This document shows positions 1-9,121 of a DNA stretch of 64,000 nt, one piece after another. The stretch is taken from positions 62,001 to 126,000 of the forward strand of contig NZ_BMWT01000001.1 of NCBI RefSeq assembly GCF_014651375.1. The letters are read 5' to 3'. The position numbers and the translations under genes are program-made. Under the pieces are notes generated by a model, which did no database searches, was not told where the DNA came from, and saw only the letters and a list, made by a program, of their open reading frames with translations. The DNA comes from Tateyamaria omphalii. Its GTDB lineage: Bacteria; Pseudomonadota; Alphaproteobacteria; Rhodobacterales; Rhodobacteraceae. Positions within the stretch are counted from its first letter, which is position 1; the number at the start of each line of letters is the position of its first letter.

Positions 1-430
1 CATTGTTCCACCAGCGATGGGGATTGTCGCTGTTCGGATCATAGGCGGCACGGCCTGCCCAGTCCTCACGCAGGAAGATGACTGGTTCTTCGTAATGATG
101 GACCTCCAGAACGGCATCCATCACTTTTTCCAGAACCGCCAGATCGCGCTCGATGGAGATTTTCAACTCGACCATGGGGTAGGTCTCGGTCCCTCCGGCC
201 TCGAACCCCTCCACATGGGTTGTTGTTGTCGATCCGGGTTCAGGTTGCGCCGTCTCGGCTCCGACGGCCGAGATGCTGGCATTGCGTTGGTAGCGCCCGT
301 AACTCAGTGGATGCACAGCCATCACCGCATCCAGAATGCGATCCGTGTCTTCGGGCAGGGTCTGGATTTCAAGTGTCCATACGGGAACAAACATGCCGGA
401 TGCGGCCTTGTAATCGGTGAGTGCTGTCAT
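1..430 (-). CDS. NIF3-type PII/CutA-like domain protein (3' end outside window)
   Basis: I translated this frame directly from the minus strand. It starts with ATG at 428-430 (MTALTDYKAASGMFVPVWTL) and stays open to the window edge. It contains a segment of the type seen in the inserted PII/CutA-like domain of NIF3 (YqfO) proteins: YGRYQRNASISAVGAET followed about 45 residues later by VHHYEEPVIFL, equivalent to the usual HPYEEP motif. Here the domain seems to stand alone, without the dinuclear-metal NIF3 halves, as in small proteins often mislabelled structural toxin RtxA. It lies 12 bp downstream of dnaE2 on the same strand and is probably co-transcribed. The biochemical role is unknown. Confidence 0.6.
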   Translation of the reverse strand, partial: MTALTDYKAASGMFVPVWTLEIQTLPEDTDRILDAVMAVHPLSYGRYQRNASISAVGAETAQPEPGSTTTTHVEGFEAGGTETYPMVELKISIERDLAVLEKVMDAVLEVHHYEEPVIFLREDWAGRAAYDPNSDNPHRWWNN

Positions 431-442
431 TGTGGGGCTCCT

Positions 443-3415
443 TCAGTCCGGGTTGCCACGGGTGAAACTGATCTTGGACAGGTCGGGGGCGGCCTGCGTC
501 GTCGGCAATACCTCAACGCGGGCCGCGCCGGGCGTGAGGATATGGCGCAACAGGCCCACGGGATGCGCTCTTAGGGTCAGGCGCGTCGACACGTAATCTT
601 CCACCACCTCTTCGCCCAAGCTCATCTCGGGCAACAGGGCCGCAGGCTCATCTACAACCTCACCATCCAGATCCGTGGCGAATAGGGGCAAGGCGGATCC
701 GGGGACAATGGCCTTGGCCTCCCAAAGCGCCTCACGGCGGTTGATGCCTGCAGTGGCAAAGGCATCCGCCTCGGCCAACCGCACGATCACGGCAGGTCCC
801 AACCCCGCACGCCGCCACACGTCCCGCACCGAACGGTAGCCATTCCCGCGCGCCGCGGTCAGCCAGCTGGCGTCCTCCTCGCTCATCCCCTTGAGTTGCC
901 GAAACCCCAACCGCAGGGCCAAGCCCCCCCTGCCGTCCGGCTCCATCGTATTGTCCCAGAAACTCGCGTTCACACAGATGGGGCGCACCTCAACCCCGTG
1001 TTCGCGCGCATCCCGCACGATCTGGGCGGGCGCATAGAAGCCCATGGGCTGCGCGTTCAGAAGCGCACAGGCAAAGATGCCGGGATGGTGACACTTGATC
1101 CAGCTTGAGGCATAGACCAGCAGCGCGAAACTGGCTGCATGGCTTTCAGGAAAGCCGTAGCTGCCGAACCCCTCGATCTGACTGAAACACCGCTCGGCAA
1201 AGTCGTCATCATACCCGTTCTTGCGCATGCCATGCAGGAACAAAGCCCGGAATTCACTGACACTGCCATGTTTCTTGAAGGTGGCAAGCGACCGCCGCAG
1301 CCGGTCCGCCTGATCGGGGGTAAAGCCTGCCCCCACAATGGCGATCTGCATCGCCTGTTCCTGGAACAGTGGCACACCCAAGGTCTTGCCCAGCACCTGG
1401 CCGAGTTCATCCGATGGAAAGGACACCTCCTCCTCACCGTTCCGGCGCCGGATGTAAGGATGCACCATATCGCCTTGAATGGGGCCGGGGCGGATGATCG
1501 CCACCTCGATCACCAGATCATAGAAATTGCGCGGCCGCATCCGGGGCAGGAAGTTCATCTGCGCACGGCTTTCGACCTGGAACACCCCGATACTGTCGGC
1601 TTTGCACAGCATGTCGTATACGCGCGGGTCCTCTTTGGGCAGAGTCGCAAGGGTGTAGCTTTGTTGATGATGCATCTTCAGCAGATCAAAGGCCTTGCGA
1701 ATACAGGTCAGCATCCCAAGGCTCAGCACATCCACTTTCAGGATGCCAAGGCTGTCGATGTCATCCTTGTCCCAACAGATAACGGTGCGGCCCTCCATCG
1801 TGGCGTTTTCAATCGGCACCAACTCATCAAGCCGCCCCTCGGTGACGATGAACCCACCGACATGCTGGGACAGATGCCGGGGAAAGCCGTTGATCTCGTA
1901 GACCAGTTCGATGGTCTGCCGCAGGCGCCGGTCGCGGAAGTCGAGGCCGATCTCGGCCATGCGTTCCGCCTCCAACCCCTTGGTGGAAAAGAACCCCCAA
2001 AGCTGCGAGCTGAGGGCACTGATCGTATCCTCGGTCAGGCCCATGGCGCGGCCCACCTCGCGGATGGCACGCTTGCCCCGGTAATGCACGACTGTGGCGC
2101 ACAGGCCCGCGCGGTGGCGACCATAGCGCTCGTAGATGTGCTGGATGACCTCTTCGCGCCGCTCATGTTCGAAATCCACGTCGATATCGGGCGGTTCATC
2201 GCGGGCTTCAGACACGAAGCGCTCAAACACCATCGTGCCCATCTCGGGAGAAACGGAGGTGATGCCCATGCAGTAACACACCACCGAATTGGCGGCCGAG
2301 CCACGGCCCTGACACAGGATGCCACGGCTGCGCGCAAAGTGGACAATGTCGCGGACGGTCAGGAAATAGGGTTCGTATTTCAGTTTGGCGATCAGGGCGA
2401 GTTCATGGCGCAGAAGGGTCTTGGCCTTGTCTGGCGCCCCGCCGGGATAGCGCCATTTCAACCCCTCATAGGCCAGCCGATTCAGCCGTTGGCTGGGTGT
2501 TTCATTCCTGGTGATTTCCGACGGATACTCATAACGCAACTGGTCGAGTGAAAAGGTCAGGCTGTTCGCCAGTTGCCCTGCCCGATGCACAGCCTCTTCG
2601 TGGCCCACGAACAACCGCAGCATCTCGGCCTCGCTCCGAAGCCGCCCTTCCCCGTTGCTGAGGGCCGCACGGCCCAGCGCATCGACGCGGCACTTGAGAC
2701 GGATGGCACTGACCACATCCGCCAGCTTGCGCCGCGCGCCATGATGCATGCGGGGAGCAGCCGAGGCAAGGGTGGGCAACCCCAACATCCGCGCCTGATC
2801 CGCTAGCCGATCAAAGCGGACCGTGTCGCGCCCATCATAGCGCGGGGTCATCAGCACCTGGATGTTTCCAGCAAAGCGGCGCGTCAGCCGTCGCGCCGTT
2901 TGCATCCAATCAACCGCGCCGCCCTGCACCGTCTGCGCCTCTGGCCACAGAAGCAGGTGCAGACCTTCGGCAAAGTCTTCGAGGTCGCTGAATTGAAGGT
3001 CACATTCTCCTTTTTCAGCACGCAGACGTCCCTTGGAAATGATCCGGCAAAGACTGCGCCAGCCCTGCCGGTTCACAGGCATGGCTGTGATCGGAGGGGC
3101 ATCGCTGAACATCAACCGGGTTGCCGGAATCAGGCGCGGCACCACCGTGATCGGTACGCTGGGCGGTGCAGGAACATGATCCGGCTTTGGTGGGCCGATC
3201 AAACCGTGGAGGGTGTCAAAATCCCGCCGCTCTTTCACACTGCGCGCAATGGCTTTGGCCTGCGTATGCGCCCGCACGATCCCGGCAACCGAATTGTCAT
3301 CTGCAATAGCAATCGCCTCCATCCCCAGCAGGGCGGCACGATTCACGTACTCCTCGGGGTGGGACGCCCCGGTGAGGAAGGTGAAATTCGATGTGATCGA
3401 CAGTTCGCAGAACAT
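443..3415 (-). CDS. dnaE2: Error-prone DNA polymerase DnaE2, C-terminally short
   Basis: This is a C-family polymerase alpha subunit of the damage-inducible translesion type. The N-terminal PHP domain starts MFCELSITSNFTFLTGASHP. The polymerase core keeps the catalytic acids: PDIDVDF near residue 407 and LKVDVLSLG near 557. The helix-hairpin-helix region follows (residues about 840-900). The protein is 990 aa, whereas DnaE2 proteins I know are usually about 1,050-1,130 aa. It ends shortly after LRAHPVGLLRHILTPG, so the C-terminal OB-fold region seems to be absent. The usual partners imuA and imuB are not upstream; the next gene upstream is a divergent DUF1203 gene. The family assignment is certain; the functional state is uncertain. 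Confidence 0.93.
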   Translation of the reverse strand: MFCELSITSNFTFLTGASHPEEYVNRAALLGMEAIAIADDNSVAGIVRAHTQAKAIARSVKERRDFDTLHGLIGPPKPDHVPAPPSVPITVVPRLIPATRLMFSDAPPITAMPVNRQGWRSLCRIISKGRLRAEKGECDLQFSDLEDFAEGLHLLLWPEAQTVQGGAVDWMQTARRLTRRFAGNIQVLMTPRYDGRDTVRFDRLADQARMLGLPTLASAAPRMHHGARRKLADVVSAIRLKCRVDALGRAALSNGEGRLRSEAEMLRLFVGHEEAVHRAGQLANSLTFSLDQLRYEYPSEITRNETPSQRLNRLAYEGLKWRYPGGAPDKAKTLLRHELALIAKLKYEPYFLTVRDIVHFARSRGILCQGRGSAANSVVCYCMGITSVSPEMGTMVFERFVSEARDEPPDIDVDFEHERREEVIQHIYERYGRHRAGLCATVVHYRGKRAIREVGRAMGLTEDTISALSSQLWGFFSTKGLEAERMAEIGLDFRDRRLRQTIELVYEINGFPRHLSQHVGGFIVTEGRLDELVPIENATMEGRTVICWDKDDIDSLGILKVDVLSLGMLTCIRKAFDLLKMHHQQSYTLATLPKEDPRVYDMLCKADSIGVFQVESRAQMNFLPRMRPRNFYDLVIEVAIIRPGPIQGDMVHPYIRRRNGEEEVSFPSDELGQVLGKTLGVPLFQEQAMQIAIVGAGFTPDQADRLRRSLATFKKHGSVSEFRALFLHGMRKNGYDDDFAERCFSQIEGFGSYGFPESHAASFALLVYASSWIKCHHPGIFACALLNAQPMGFYAPAQIVRDAREHGVEVRPICVNASFWDNTMEPDGRGGLALRLGFRQLKGMSEEDASWLTAARGNGYRSVRDVWRRAGLGPAVIVRLAEADAFATAGINRREALWEAKAIVPGSALPLFATDLDGEVVDEPAALLPEMSLGEEVVEDYVSTRLTLRAHPVGLLRHILTPGAARVEVLPTTQAAPDLSKISFTRGNPD

Positions 3416-3463
3416 GAGAATGGCAGATTCGATTACAGCAGGGGGACAGTATATTCACTTTTT

Positions 3464-3477
3464 GTTCTCATTTGAAC
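3464..3477. promoter_or_regulatory. Palindrome GTTC-N6-GAAC upstream of dnaE2
   Basis: GTTC (3464-3467) and GAAC (3474-3477) form an inverted repeat about 50 bp before the dnaE2 start, in the DUF1203/dnaE2 divergent region. It recalls SOS operators, but the typical alphaproteobacterial LexA box is a direct repeat GTTC-N7-GTTC, so orientation and spacing do not match. The site is only a candidate operator. Confidence 0.25.
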
Positions 3478-3487
3478 GGTTGGTTTT

Positions 3488-3520
3488 GGGGCTCTGCCCC
3501 GTCCTACGGACTCCCCGGGG
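3488..3520. repeat. GC-rich tandem hairpin intergenic element
   Basis: Three small hairpins follow directly: GGGGC-TCT-GCCCC (3488-3500), GTCC-TAC-GGAC (3501-3511) and CCCCGGGG (3513-3520), with the T-rich stretch 3521-3524 after them. Elements of this style (GGGGCTCTGCCCC next to CTCCCCGGGG) are common between genes in Roseobacter-group genomes. It may act as a terminator or be a REP-like repeat; there is only one copy of this form in the window. Confidence 0.45.
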
Positions 3521-3613
3521 TTTTAAAAACGGGGAAAGGATCATCGCCATTGCGCAGCATTCGGGTCGCGTGGTGCGGGCAGGCAAAGCAGGATCGACAA
3601 AAGGAGACTTCGC

Positions 3614-4081
3614 ATGCCCAGATTCAATGCACTGCCCACCGGCCTCGTCCAAAGCTATCGCGCTGGCGGACCGGATGCTTTTGGCAATCCACCCGAACGC
3701 AAAATCTCAGACGGTGCAGGCAACCCCTGCCGCCACTGCCTGCGCAACATCCCCGCGGGGTCAGAGATGCTGGTCCTCGCTCACAAACCCTTTGATGGCG
3801 CCCACCCCTATGCAGAGGTTGGACCCATCTTTCTATGTGCAGACGAATGTACCCGTGGTGGAGGTACTGATCTGCCGGACATACTCACCACTTCACCGGA
3901 CTACCTGATCAAAGGGTATTCAGCGGACGACCGCATCGTCTATGGAACCGGAGCGATCACACCAACGCCCGAAATTCAGGCCCGCGTTACCGCGATCTTT
4001 GCAGACCCGAACGTCACCTATATCCATGTGCGATCTGCCCGCAACAATTGTTACCAGGCCCGCATTGATCGCGATGCGTAA
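3614..4081 (+). CDS. DUF1203 domain-containing protein
   Basis: This is a 155-aa soluble protein starting MPRFNALPTGLVQSYRAGG. The pattern matches the DUF1203 family as I remember it: a CRHCL motif at about residues 39-43, AGSEMLVLAHKPF, PIFLCADEC and a C-terminal YIHVRSARNNCYQARI. An AGGAG-like ribosome binding site (3602-3606) precedes the ATG. It is divergent from dnaE2 and is followed on the same strand by a small zinc-finger gene. No enzymatic function is known to me. The conserved cysteines could bind a metal, which is inference. Confidence 0.8.
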   Translation: MPRFNALPTGLVQSYRAGGPDAFGNPPERKISDGAGNPCRHCLRNIPAGSEMLVLAHKPFDGAHPYAEVGPIFLCADECTRGGGTDLPDILTTSPDYLIKGYSADDRIVYGTGAITPTPEIQARVTAIFADPNVTYIHVRSARNNCYQARIDRDA

Positions 4082-4149
4082 CCCCTTGTGCGGTCTGCCG
4101 CCTTGGCTCATAAACACGGGCGCACGCGCCCCAGCCAAGGATAGCCAAC

Positions 4150-4344
4150 ATGCCCATCGACGCGCCCGAAACCAAGACGGTCCACACCCACCGCGTGGCC
4201 TGTGACGGGGGCGAAGGGCCATTGGGACATCCCCGGGTCTGGCTGCAGATTCCCGAAGATACGGGATGGGTCGAATGCCCCTATTGCGACTGTAAATACG
4301 TTTATGCCGACAAAGCAGACAGCCAAGCGGTCAGTCGTCAATGA
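4150..4344 (+). CDS. Zinc-finger domain protein (zf-CHCC, NDUFS6-like)
   Basis: This 64-aa protein begins [20 protein letters not shown]. It carries the pattern C-x7-H-x13-C-x2-C (Cys in VACDG, His in LGHPRVWL, then [12 protein letters not shown]), as in the CHCC zinc finger of the mitochondrial complex I accessory subunit NDUFS6 and its alphaproteobacterial relatives. AAGGA lies upstream of the ATG. The gene overlaps the convergent chemoreceptor-like gene by 14 bp. A role in complex I assembly is known for the eukaryotic family and only inferred here. Confidence 0.8.
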   Translation: MPIDAPETKTVHTHRVACDGGEGPLGHPRVWLQIPEDTGWVECPYCDCKYVYADKADSQAVSRQ

Positions 4345-5080
4345 CCTGATGGATCAGCGCATCGACCTGGGCTTGCACACGCGCATTGGCCTGCTCAATC
4401 TTTTCTGAAAGCTCGCGAATTTCCGTTGCGATAACGGCAAAGCCGCGCCCCTGTTCCCCAACATGCGCCGCTTCGATCGATGCGTTGATGGCAATGAGGC
4501 CGACGTTCCGCGAAATTTCACTAATCTCGCGCAGAGCAGTGCGGGCATCAGTCCCCGTCTGGCTTGCAGTTGCGCGCCGCACGATCCGGTCGCTGTGCAA
4601 GTGTTCACTCAACCGATTGACCAATTTCGCAAAGTGTTCGTTGAACGCACCAGCAGCGAAGCGGGTCACATCGCGCAAGTGATCCGCTGTGCAGGTTTTC
4701 GCGGCAAAGGCATTGGCCAGTTCGGAAACGGCCGCCACAAATCGATCCATTTGTTCGATGCTCTCGGGCATATCAGCCACGGTGTTCCGCAACCATGCCA
4801 ACGCAACGGGATCAATGCCGGGCTCGACCTCACCACCAGACAAAAGGCGCACGCCAGCATGCGCGCCCGGCATGGCACGGCCTATGCCTGCAATACATGC
4901 CTCACGATCGCGCAGATCATCAAACAACAACCCCGCAGCACAGTACAAAGTGGCCCGCGCACAATGGGATCGGATCATATCCACGGCACGCAACAACTCG
5001 ATACGGGCGGCAATACCAGTCGCCCCCGACTGCTGCCCCAGAACATCCGTGATATCGGCCAAACGGTTCATCGCTGTCAT
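4331..5080 (-). CDS. Short soluble chemoreceptor-like (MCP signalling domain) protein
   Basis: The C-terminal 80 residues resemble the tip of a methyl-accepting chemotaxis signalling hairpin: [20 protein letters not shown] followed by [20 protein letters not shown]. No transmembrane segment or HAMP domain is visible, and the N-terminal 150 residues (cysteine- and histidine-containing helices) match nothing I recognise. I chose the start [13 protein letters not shown] at 5080. The frame is open to 5191 with other starts at 5149 and 5191, none with a strong ribosome binding site, and longer forms would overlap the polA start region. The hairpin ends soon after the tip, so the returning helix is short. 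It is possibly a cytoplasmic sensor or a decayed receptor. Confidence 0.6.
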   Translation of the reverse strand: MTAMNRLADITDVLGQQSGATGIAARIELLRAVDMIRSHCARATLYCAAGLLFDDLRDREACIAGIGRAMPGAHAGVRLLSGGEVEPGIDPVALAWLRNTVADMPESIEQMDRFVAAVSELANAFAAKTCTADHLRDVTRFAAGAFNEHFAKLVNRLSEHLHSDRIVRRATASQTGTDARTALREISEISRNVGLIAINASIEAAHVGEQGRGFAVIATEIRELSEKIEQANARVQAQVDALIHQVIDD

Positions 5081-5184
5081 ATCCGACTTGTGGCAAATCC
5101 GGGTTAACAAACCGCTTGTGCTTTCACCTATTCCGGAATCGTGGCACATCACCTGAACAGCAAGAAACCAAGGGGGCGATGAAC

Positions 5185-7971
5185 ATGGCATTTGGTAAAG
5201 GGTGTCACCTGCATCTGATCGATGGCTCGGCTTTCATCTTCCGCGCCTACCACGCGCTTCCGCCCCTTACCCGCAAATCTGATGGCCTGCCCATCGGCGC
5301 CGTCAGCGGGTTTTGCAACATGCTCTACAAGTATGTCGAAGGGAACCACGGCCCCGACGCCCCCACCCACGTGGCCGTCATCTTTGACAAGGGCAGCCAC
5401 ACCTTTCGCAACGACATGTACGACCTGTACAAGGCCAACCGCGAAGCGATGCCAGAGGACCTGAGGCCGCAGATTCCGCTGACCCGCCAGGCGACCGAAG
5501 CCTTCAATATCGCCTGCAAGGAGAAAGAGGGGTACGAGGCCGATGACATCATCGCTACCCTCGCCGTGCAGGCGCGCGCTGCCGGGGGCCGCTGCACCAT
5601 CATCAGTTCGGACAAGGACCTGATGCAGCTTGTGGGCGACGGGGTCGAAATGCTGGACGCCATGAAGAACGCCCGCATCGACCGCGACGGCGTGTTCGAG
5701 AAGTTCGGCGTCTACCCCGACCGCGTGGTGGACGTGCAGGCGCTTGCCGGAGACTCCGTCGACAACGTGCCCGGCGCACCAGGCATTGGCGTCAAAACGG
5801 CCGCCCTCCTGATCAACGAATATGGCGATCTCGACGCGCTGCTTGAACGCGCCGAAGAGATCAAGCAACCCAAGCGTCGCCAGACACTGATCGACCACGC
5901 CGACCAGATCCGCCTGTCGCGAGACCTTGTGAGGCTCGACGAAAAGACGCCCCTCGACTTCACGCTCGATGACCTCGAAGTGCAGGACCCGAAACCGGAC
6001 CAGCTTATGCCGTTCCTTGCGGAAATGGAGTTCCGCACCCTCACCAAACGCATCGCCGACCAACTTGGCGTCGAAGCGCCCGAGATCAAGGAACCGGCAC
6101 CTGCGGTCCAGGATGCGCCCGAAGCGCCCAGCTTTGACGATGCAACTTACGAGCACGTGCAGAACGCCGACCAGCTGCAAACCTGGATCGACCTGATCTA
6201 TGAACGCGGCTGGGTCGCGGTCGACACCGAAACCACCGGGCTCAATGAAATGATTGCGGATCTGGTGGGCATCTCACTTGCCGTGAACCCGGGGCACGCC
6301 TGTTACATCCCGCTGACGCATAAACAGGGGGGCGATGACCTCTTTGGCTCCGACGATCTGGCCGAGGGACAGATGCCCTTCGAACAGGCGCTTGAGATGT
6401 TGAAACCGGTGCTTGAGGACGACAGCATCCTCAAGGTCGGCCAGAACATGAAATACGACGCCAAGATATTCGCGCGTCTGAACATCCATGTGGCCCCCAT
6501 CGACGACACGATGCTGTTGTCCTACGCCCTGCATGGCGGGTTGCACAATCACGGTATGGATACGCTGTCCGAGCGCTATCTCGGCCACACGCCCATTCCA
6601 ATCAAGCCGCTACTGGGGTCCGGCAAATCGGCCAAGACCTTTGATCAGGTCCCGCTCGAAGACGCCGTGAAATACGCGGCCGAAGACGCCGACATCACCC
6701 TGCGGCTCTGGCAACTCCTCAAACCGCAACTGCATCGGTCACAAGTCACCAAGGTCTACGAAACGCTCGAACGGCCCATGGTGCACACATTGGCCGGTAT
6801 GGAACGGTCGGGCATCAAGGTCGACCGCGACACGCTTTCGCGCATGTCCAACGCCTTCGCCCAGAAAATGGCGGGGCTCGAGGATGAAATCTACGAACTT
6901 GCCGGGCGCAAGTTCAACGTGGGTTCGCCCAAACAGCTTGGCGAGATCCTGTTCGACGAGATGGGCATCGAAGGCGGTAAGAAGGGCAAGACCGGGGCCT
7001 ATGCAACGGGTGCCGACGTGCTCGAAGACCTCGCTACGATGCACGAACTGCCCGCCCGCGTGCTCGACTGGCGGCAATTGTCGAAACTGAAATCCACCTA
7101 CACCGATGCACTGCAGGACCACATCAACGCGGACACGGGCCGGGTGCACACCTCCTACTCCATCGCCGGTGCCTCCACCGGGCGGCTGGCCTCAACCGAC
7201 CCCAACCTGCAAAACATCCCCATCCGGACCGAGGAAGGGCGTCGTATCCGCGAGGCTTTCGTGTCCGAACCCGGCAAGACCCTCGTCGCGCTGGACTACA
7301 GCCAGATCGAGCTGCGCATCCTCGCGCATATCGCGGACATTCCCAGCCTGAAGCAGGCTTTTGCCGATGGGCTGGATATTCACGCCATGACAGCGTCCGA
7401 AATGTTCGACGTACCCTTGGACGAGATGACACCCGAAGTGCGGCGCCGCGCCAAGGCGATCAACTTTGGCGTTATCTACGGCATCTCGGGCTTCGGCCTC
7501 GCCCGCAATCTGCGCATCCCGCGGTCCGAAGCACAGGGCTTCATCGACCGTTATTTCGAACGCTTCCCCGGCATCCGCACCTACATGGACAACACCAAGG
7601 CGTTCGCCAAGGAACACGGATACGTTCAGACGCTCTTCGGTCGCAAAATCCACACGCCGGAAATCGCCTCCAAAGGCCCACGCGCAGGCTTCGCTGCCCG
7701 CGCCGCGATCAACGCCCCGATCCAAGGGACCGCCGCCGACGTCATCCGCCGCGCCATGATCCGCATGCCCGACGCGATCAAGGACCTGCCCGCCGCCATG
7801 CTGCTGCAAGTCCACGACGAACTGCTGTTCGAAGTGGAGGACAGCGCCGTCGACGACCTGATTGGCGTGGCCAAAGGCGTGATGGAAAACGCAAATGACC
7901 CCGTCGTGCATCTCGACGTAAAGTTGACCGTGGATGCAGGACAGGGGCAAAACTGGGCCGAAGCGCACTGA
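5185..7971 (+). CDS. polA: DNA polymerase I
   Basis: This is a full-length three-domain Pol I of about 928 aa. The 5'-3' exonuclease/FEN domain starts [20 protein letters not shown] and includes [18 protein letters not shown]. The 3'-5' exonuclease domain has an intact acidic motif in [10 protein letters not shown] (about residue 345). The polymerase domain has [14 protein letters not shown], the O-helix [14 protein letters not shown], and the C-terminal [12 protein letters not shown]. Two in-frame ATGs exist at 5179 and 5185. The AGGGGG ribosome binding site (5171-5176) is 2 nt from the first and 8 nt from the second, so 5185 is preferred. The enzyme acts in Okazaki fragment processing and repair synthesis. 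Confidence 0.97.
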   Translation: MAFGKGCHLHLIDGSAFIFRAYHALPPLTRKSDGLPIGAVSGFCNMLYKYVEGNHGPDAPTHVAVIFDKGSHTFRNDMYDLYKANREAMPEDLRPQIPLTRQATEAFNIACKEKEGYEADDIIATLAVQARAAGGRCTIISSDKDLMQLVGDGVEMLDAMKNARIDRDGVFEKFGVYPDRVVDVQALAGDSVDNVPGAPGIGVKTAALLINEYGDLDALLERAEEIKQPKRRQTLIDHADQIRLSRDLVRLDEKTPLDFTLDDLEVQDPKPDQLMPFLAEMEFRTLTKRIADQLGVEAPEIKEPAPAVQDAPEAPSFDDATYEHVQNADQLQTWIDLIYERGWVAVDTETTGLNEMIADLVGISLAVNPGHACYIPLTHKQGGDDLFGSDDLAEGQMPFEQALEMLKPVLEDDSILKVGQNMKYDAKIFARLNIHVAPIDDTMLLSYALHGGLHNHGMDTLSERYLGHTPIPIKPLLGSGKSAKTFDQVPLEDAVKYAAEDADITLRLWQLLKPQLHRSQVTKVYETLERPMVHTLAGMERSGIKVDRDTLSRMSNAFAQKMAGLEDEIYELAGRKFNVGSPKQLGEILFDEMGIEGGKKGKTGAYATGADVLEDLATMHELPARVLDWRQLSKLKSTYTDALQDHINADTGRVHTSYSIAGASTGRLASTDPNLQNIPIRTEEGRRIREAFVSEPGKTLVALDYSQIELRILAHIADIPSLKQAFADGLDIHAMTASEMFDVPLDEMTPEVRRRAKAINFGVIYGISGFGLARNLRIPRSEAQGFIDRYFERFPGIRTYMDNTKAFAKEHGYVQTLFGRKIHTPEIASKGPRAGFAARAAINAPIQGTAADVIRRAMIRMPDAIKDLPAAMLLQVHDELLFEVEDSAVDDLIGVAKGVMENANDPVVHLDVKLTVDAGQGQNWAEAH

Positions 7972-7987
7972 CGGAAAGGAGCCTGAC

Positions 7988-8410
7988 ATGACCATGATGC
8001 CTGCACAGGACGACCTGACCTTCCGCGACCTCTTCGAAACGGGGCGCGTCGCGCCGGATGACTTCAACCACCGCGCCCACCTGCGACTCGCTTACGTCTA
8101 CCTCTGCGAAGGACCGGTCGATGCCGCCATGCTCCGGATGCGCGCAGCGCTCCACGCGTTCCTGAAACGCAACGGCGTCCCTGCGGAGAAGTACCACGAA
8201 ACCCTTACCCGTTCGTGGCTGATGGCGGTCGCCTATTTCATGGACAAGGCAACGCCAGCCACCTCTTTCGACAGCTTCCTGAAACAGGATGACCGCCTGC
8301 TCGACACGCAGATCATGCTGACGCACTACCACAAGGATACCCTGTTCTCCGACGCAGCGCGCGCCGCCTTCGTGGCACCTGACTTGCAGGCAATCCCGCC
8401 TGCCGCATGA
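7988..8410 (+). CDS. Conserved protein of unknown function (FxHRAHLR motif)
   Basis: This is a 140-aa helical soluble protein beginning MTMMPAQDDLTF. A GGAAAGGAG ribosome binding site precedes the ATG at 7988, and the gene lies 16 bp after polA. It has the conserved-looking block DFNHRAHLRLAYVYL and, further on, KYHETLTRSWLMAVAYF. I have seen this pattern in uncharacterised bacterial proteins but can name no domain. His and Tyr residues in both blocks could form a site, which is speculative. It is probably co-transcribed with polA. Confidence 0.7.
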   Translation: MTMMPAQDDLTFRDLFETGRVAPDDFNHRAHLRLAYVYLCEGPVDAAMLRMRAALHAFLKRNGVPAEKYHETLTRSWLMAVAYFMDKATPATSFDSFLKQDDRLLDTQIMLTHYHKDTLFSDAARAAFVAPDLQAIPPAA

Positions 8411-8472
8411 ACCGGGAAACAATGGAATCGGAGCACGGTCGCATTAACTGATATCACTGCAGCAATTATGCA

Positions 8473-8727
8473 ATGCAAACTTGGAATTTAGAAAAGAAGC
8501 TGGAAAGCGAAGACGGCCGACGGAACGTCGAAATGTGCGTCAGCTCGGACGGTAAACTCTTTCGCTACTACGAACATCTATGGATTCCCGTGGGAGAGGA
8601 AGAACTGCTATACTATTCCGACGGCGGCTACTGGATATGCGAGCAGATGTCTGGCTACTTTTCCAATTTGGAAGAGTGCGAACGTGGCGCACGTGCCGAT
8701 ATCAGGTGGCTCGCGGGCGCTTCATAG
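8473..8727 (+). CDS. Small hypothetical protein
   Basis: This 84-aa frame begins MQTWNLEKKLESEDGRRNVE and is rich in aromatic residues (YYEHLWIPVGEEELLYYSD, GGYWICEQMSGYFS), which gives it the look of a real small globular protein rather than a shadow. Base composition is lower in GC than the neighbours. No clear Shine-Dalgarno sequence is seen. It sits between the polA pair and a YjbR gene on the same strand. Function is unknown. Confidence 0.45.
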   Translation: MQTWNLEKKLESEDGRRNVEMCVSSDGKLFRYYEHLWIPVGEEELLYYSDGGYWICEQMSGYFSNLEECERGARADIRWLAGAS

Positions 8728-8755
8728 ACCAAAACCCGGGGATGAATTGCATCCA

Positions 8756-9109
8756 ATGATCCACACTTGGGAAGACCTCAAAACTCTTGGCCTGTCATTG
8801 GGTTTACCCAAAGTCGAAGTCGCAACAAGCTGGGGCAACGAAAACCTCAAGGCGCACGGCAAATTGTGGACATGGTGGTCGCCCTACGTGGATGCCGCCA
8901 TCTTCAAGGGCAGCATCGACGAACGCGAGATGCTAATGCAAGCCGACCCCGACACATTCGTTCTGCACCCTCACTACGCCAAACACGGCTGCATCCTTGT
9001 CGCAGCCGGTCGGATCGATCCGGATTGGGCCAAAGCACGCCTGCACAGCACGTGGCGCGACATGGCACCAAAACGGTTCCTGAAGGAATGGGACGCCCAG
9101 CGCGGGTGA
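8756..9109 (+). CDS. MmcQ/YjbR family protein
   Basis: The 117-aa protein starts MIHTWEDLKTLGLSLGLPKV. It shows the family signature: a substrate/DNA-facing CyaY-like fold with VATSWGNENLKAHGKLW, then ADPDTFVLHPHYAKHGCILV and a C-terminal WRDMAPKRFLKEW. The open frame extends upstream to 8684, but the region before 8756 overlaps the preceding gene and does not fit the family. Family members are called DNA-binding because of structural resemblance to double-wing proteins; the actual role is not established. Confidence 0.85.
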   Translation: MIHTWEDLKTLGLSLGLPKVEVATSWGNENLKAHGKLWTWWSPYVDAAIFKGSIDEREMLMQADPDTFVLHPHYAKHGCILVAAGRIDPDWAKARLHSTWRDMAPKRFLKEWDAQRG

Positions 9110-9121
9110 TTGCGAAACGCC

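Noticed and set aside
1139-2551. 470-codon open frame on + opposite dnaE2
   Set aside because: It is antisense to a clearly real dnaE2 with intact motifs; its composition (His/Gln/Arg-rich, no family features) is typical of high-GC shadow frames.
3464-3477. Calling the dnaE2 upstream palindrome a LexA box
   Set aside because: Orientation and spacing differ from the known alphaproteobacterial LexA direct repeat, so it is listed only as a candidate site.
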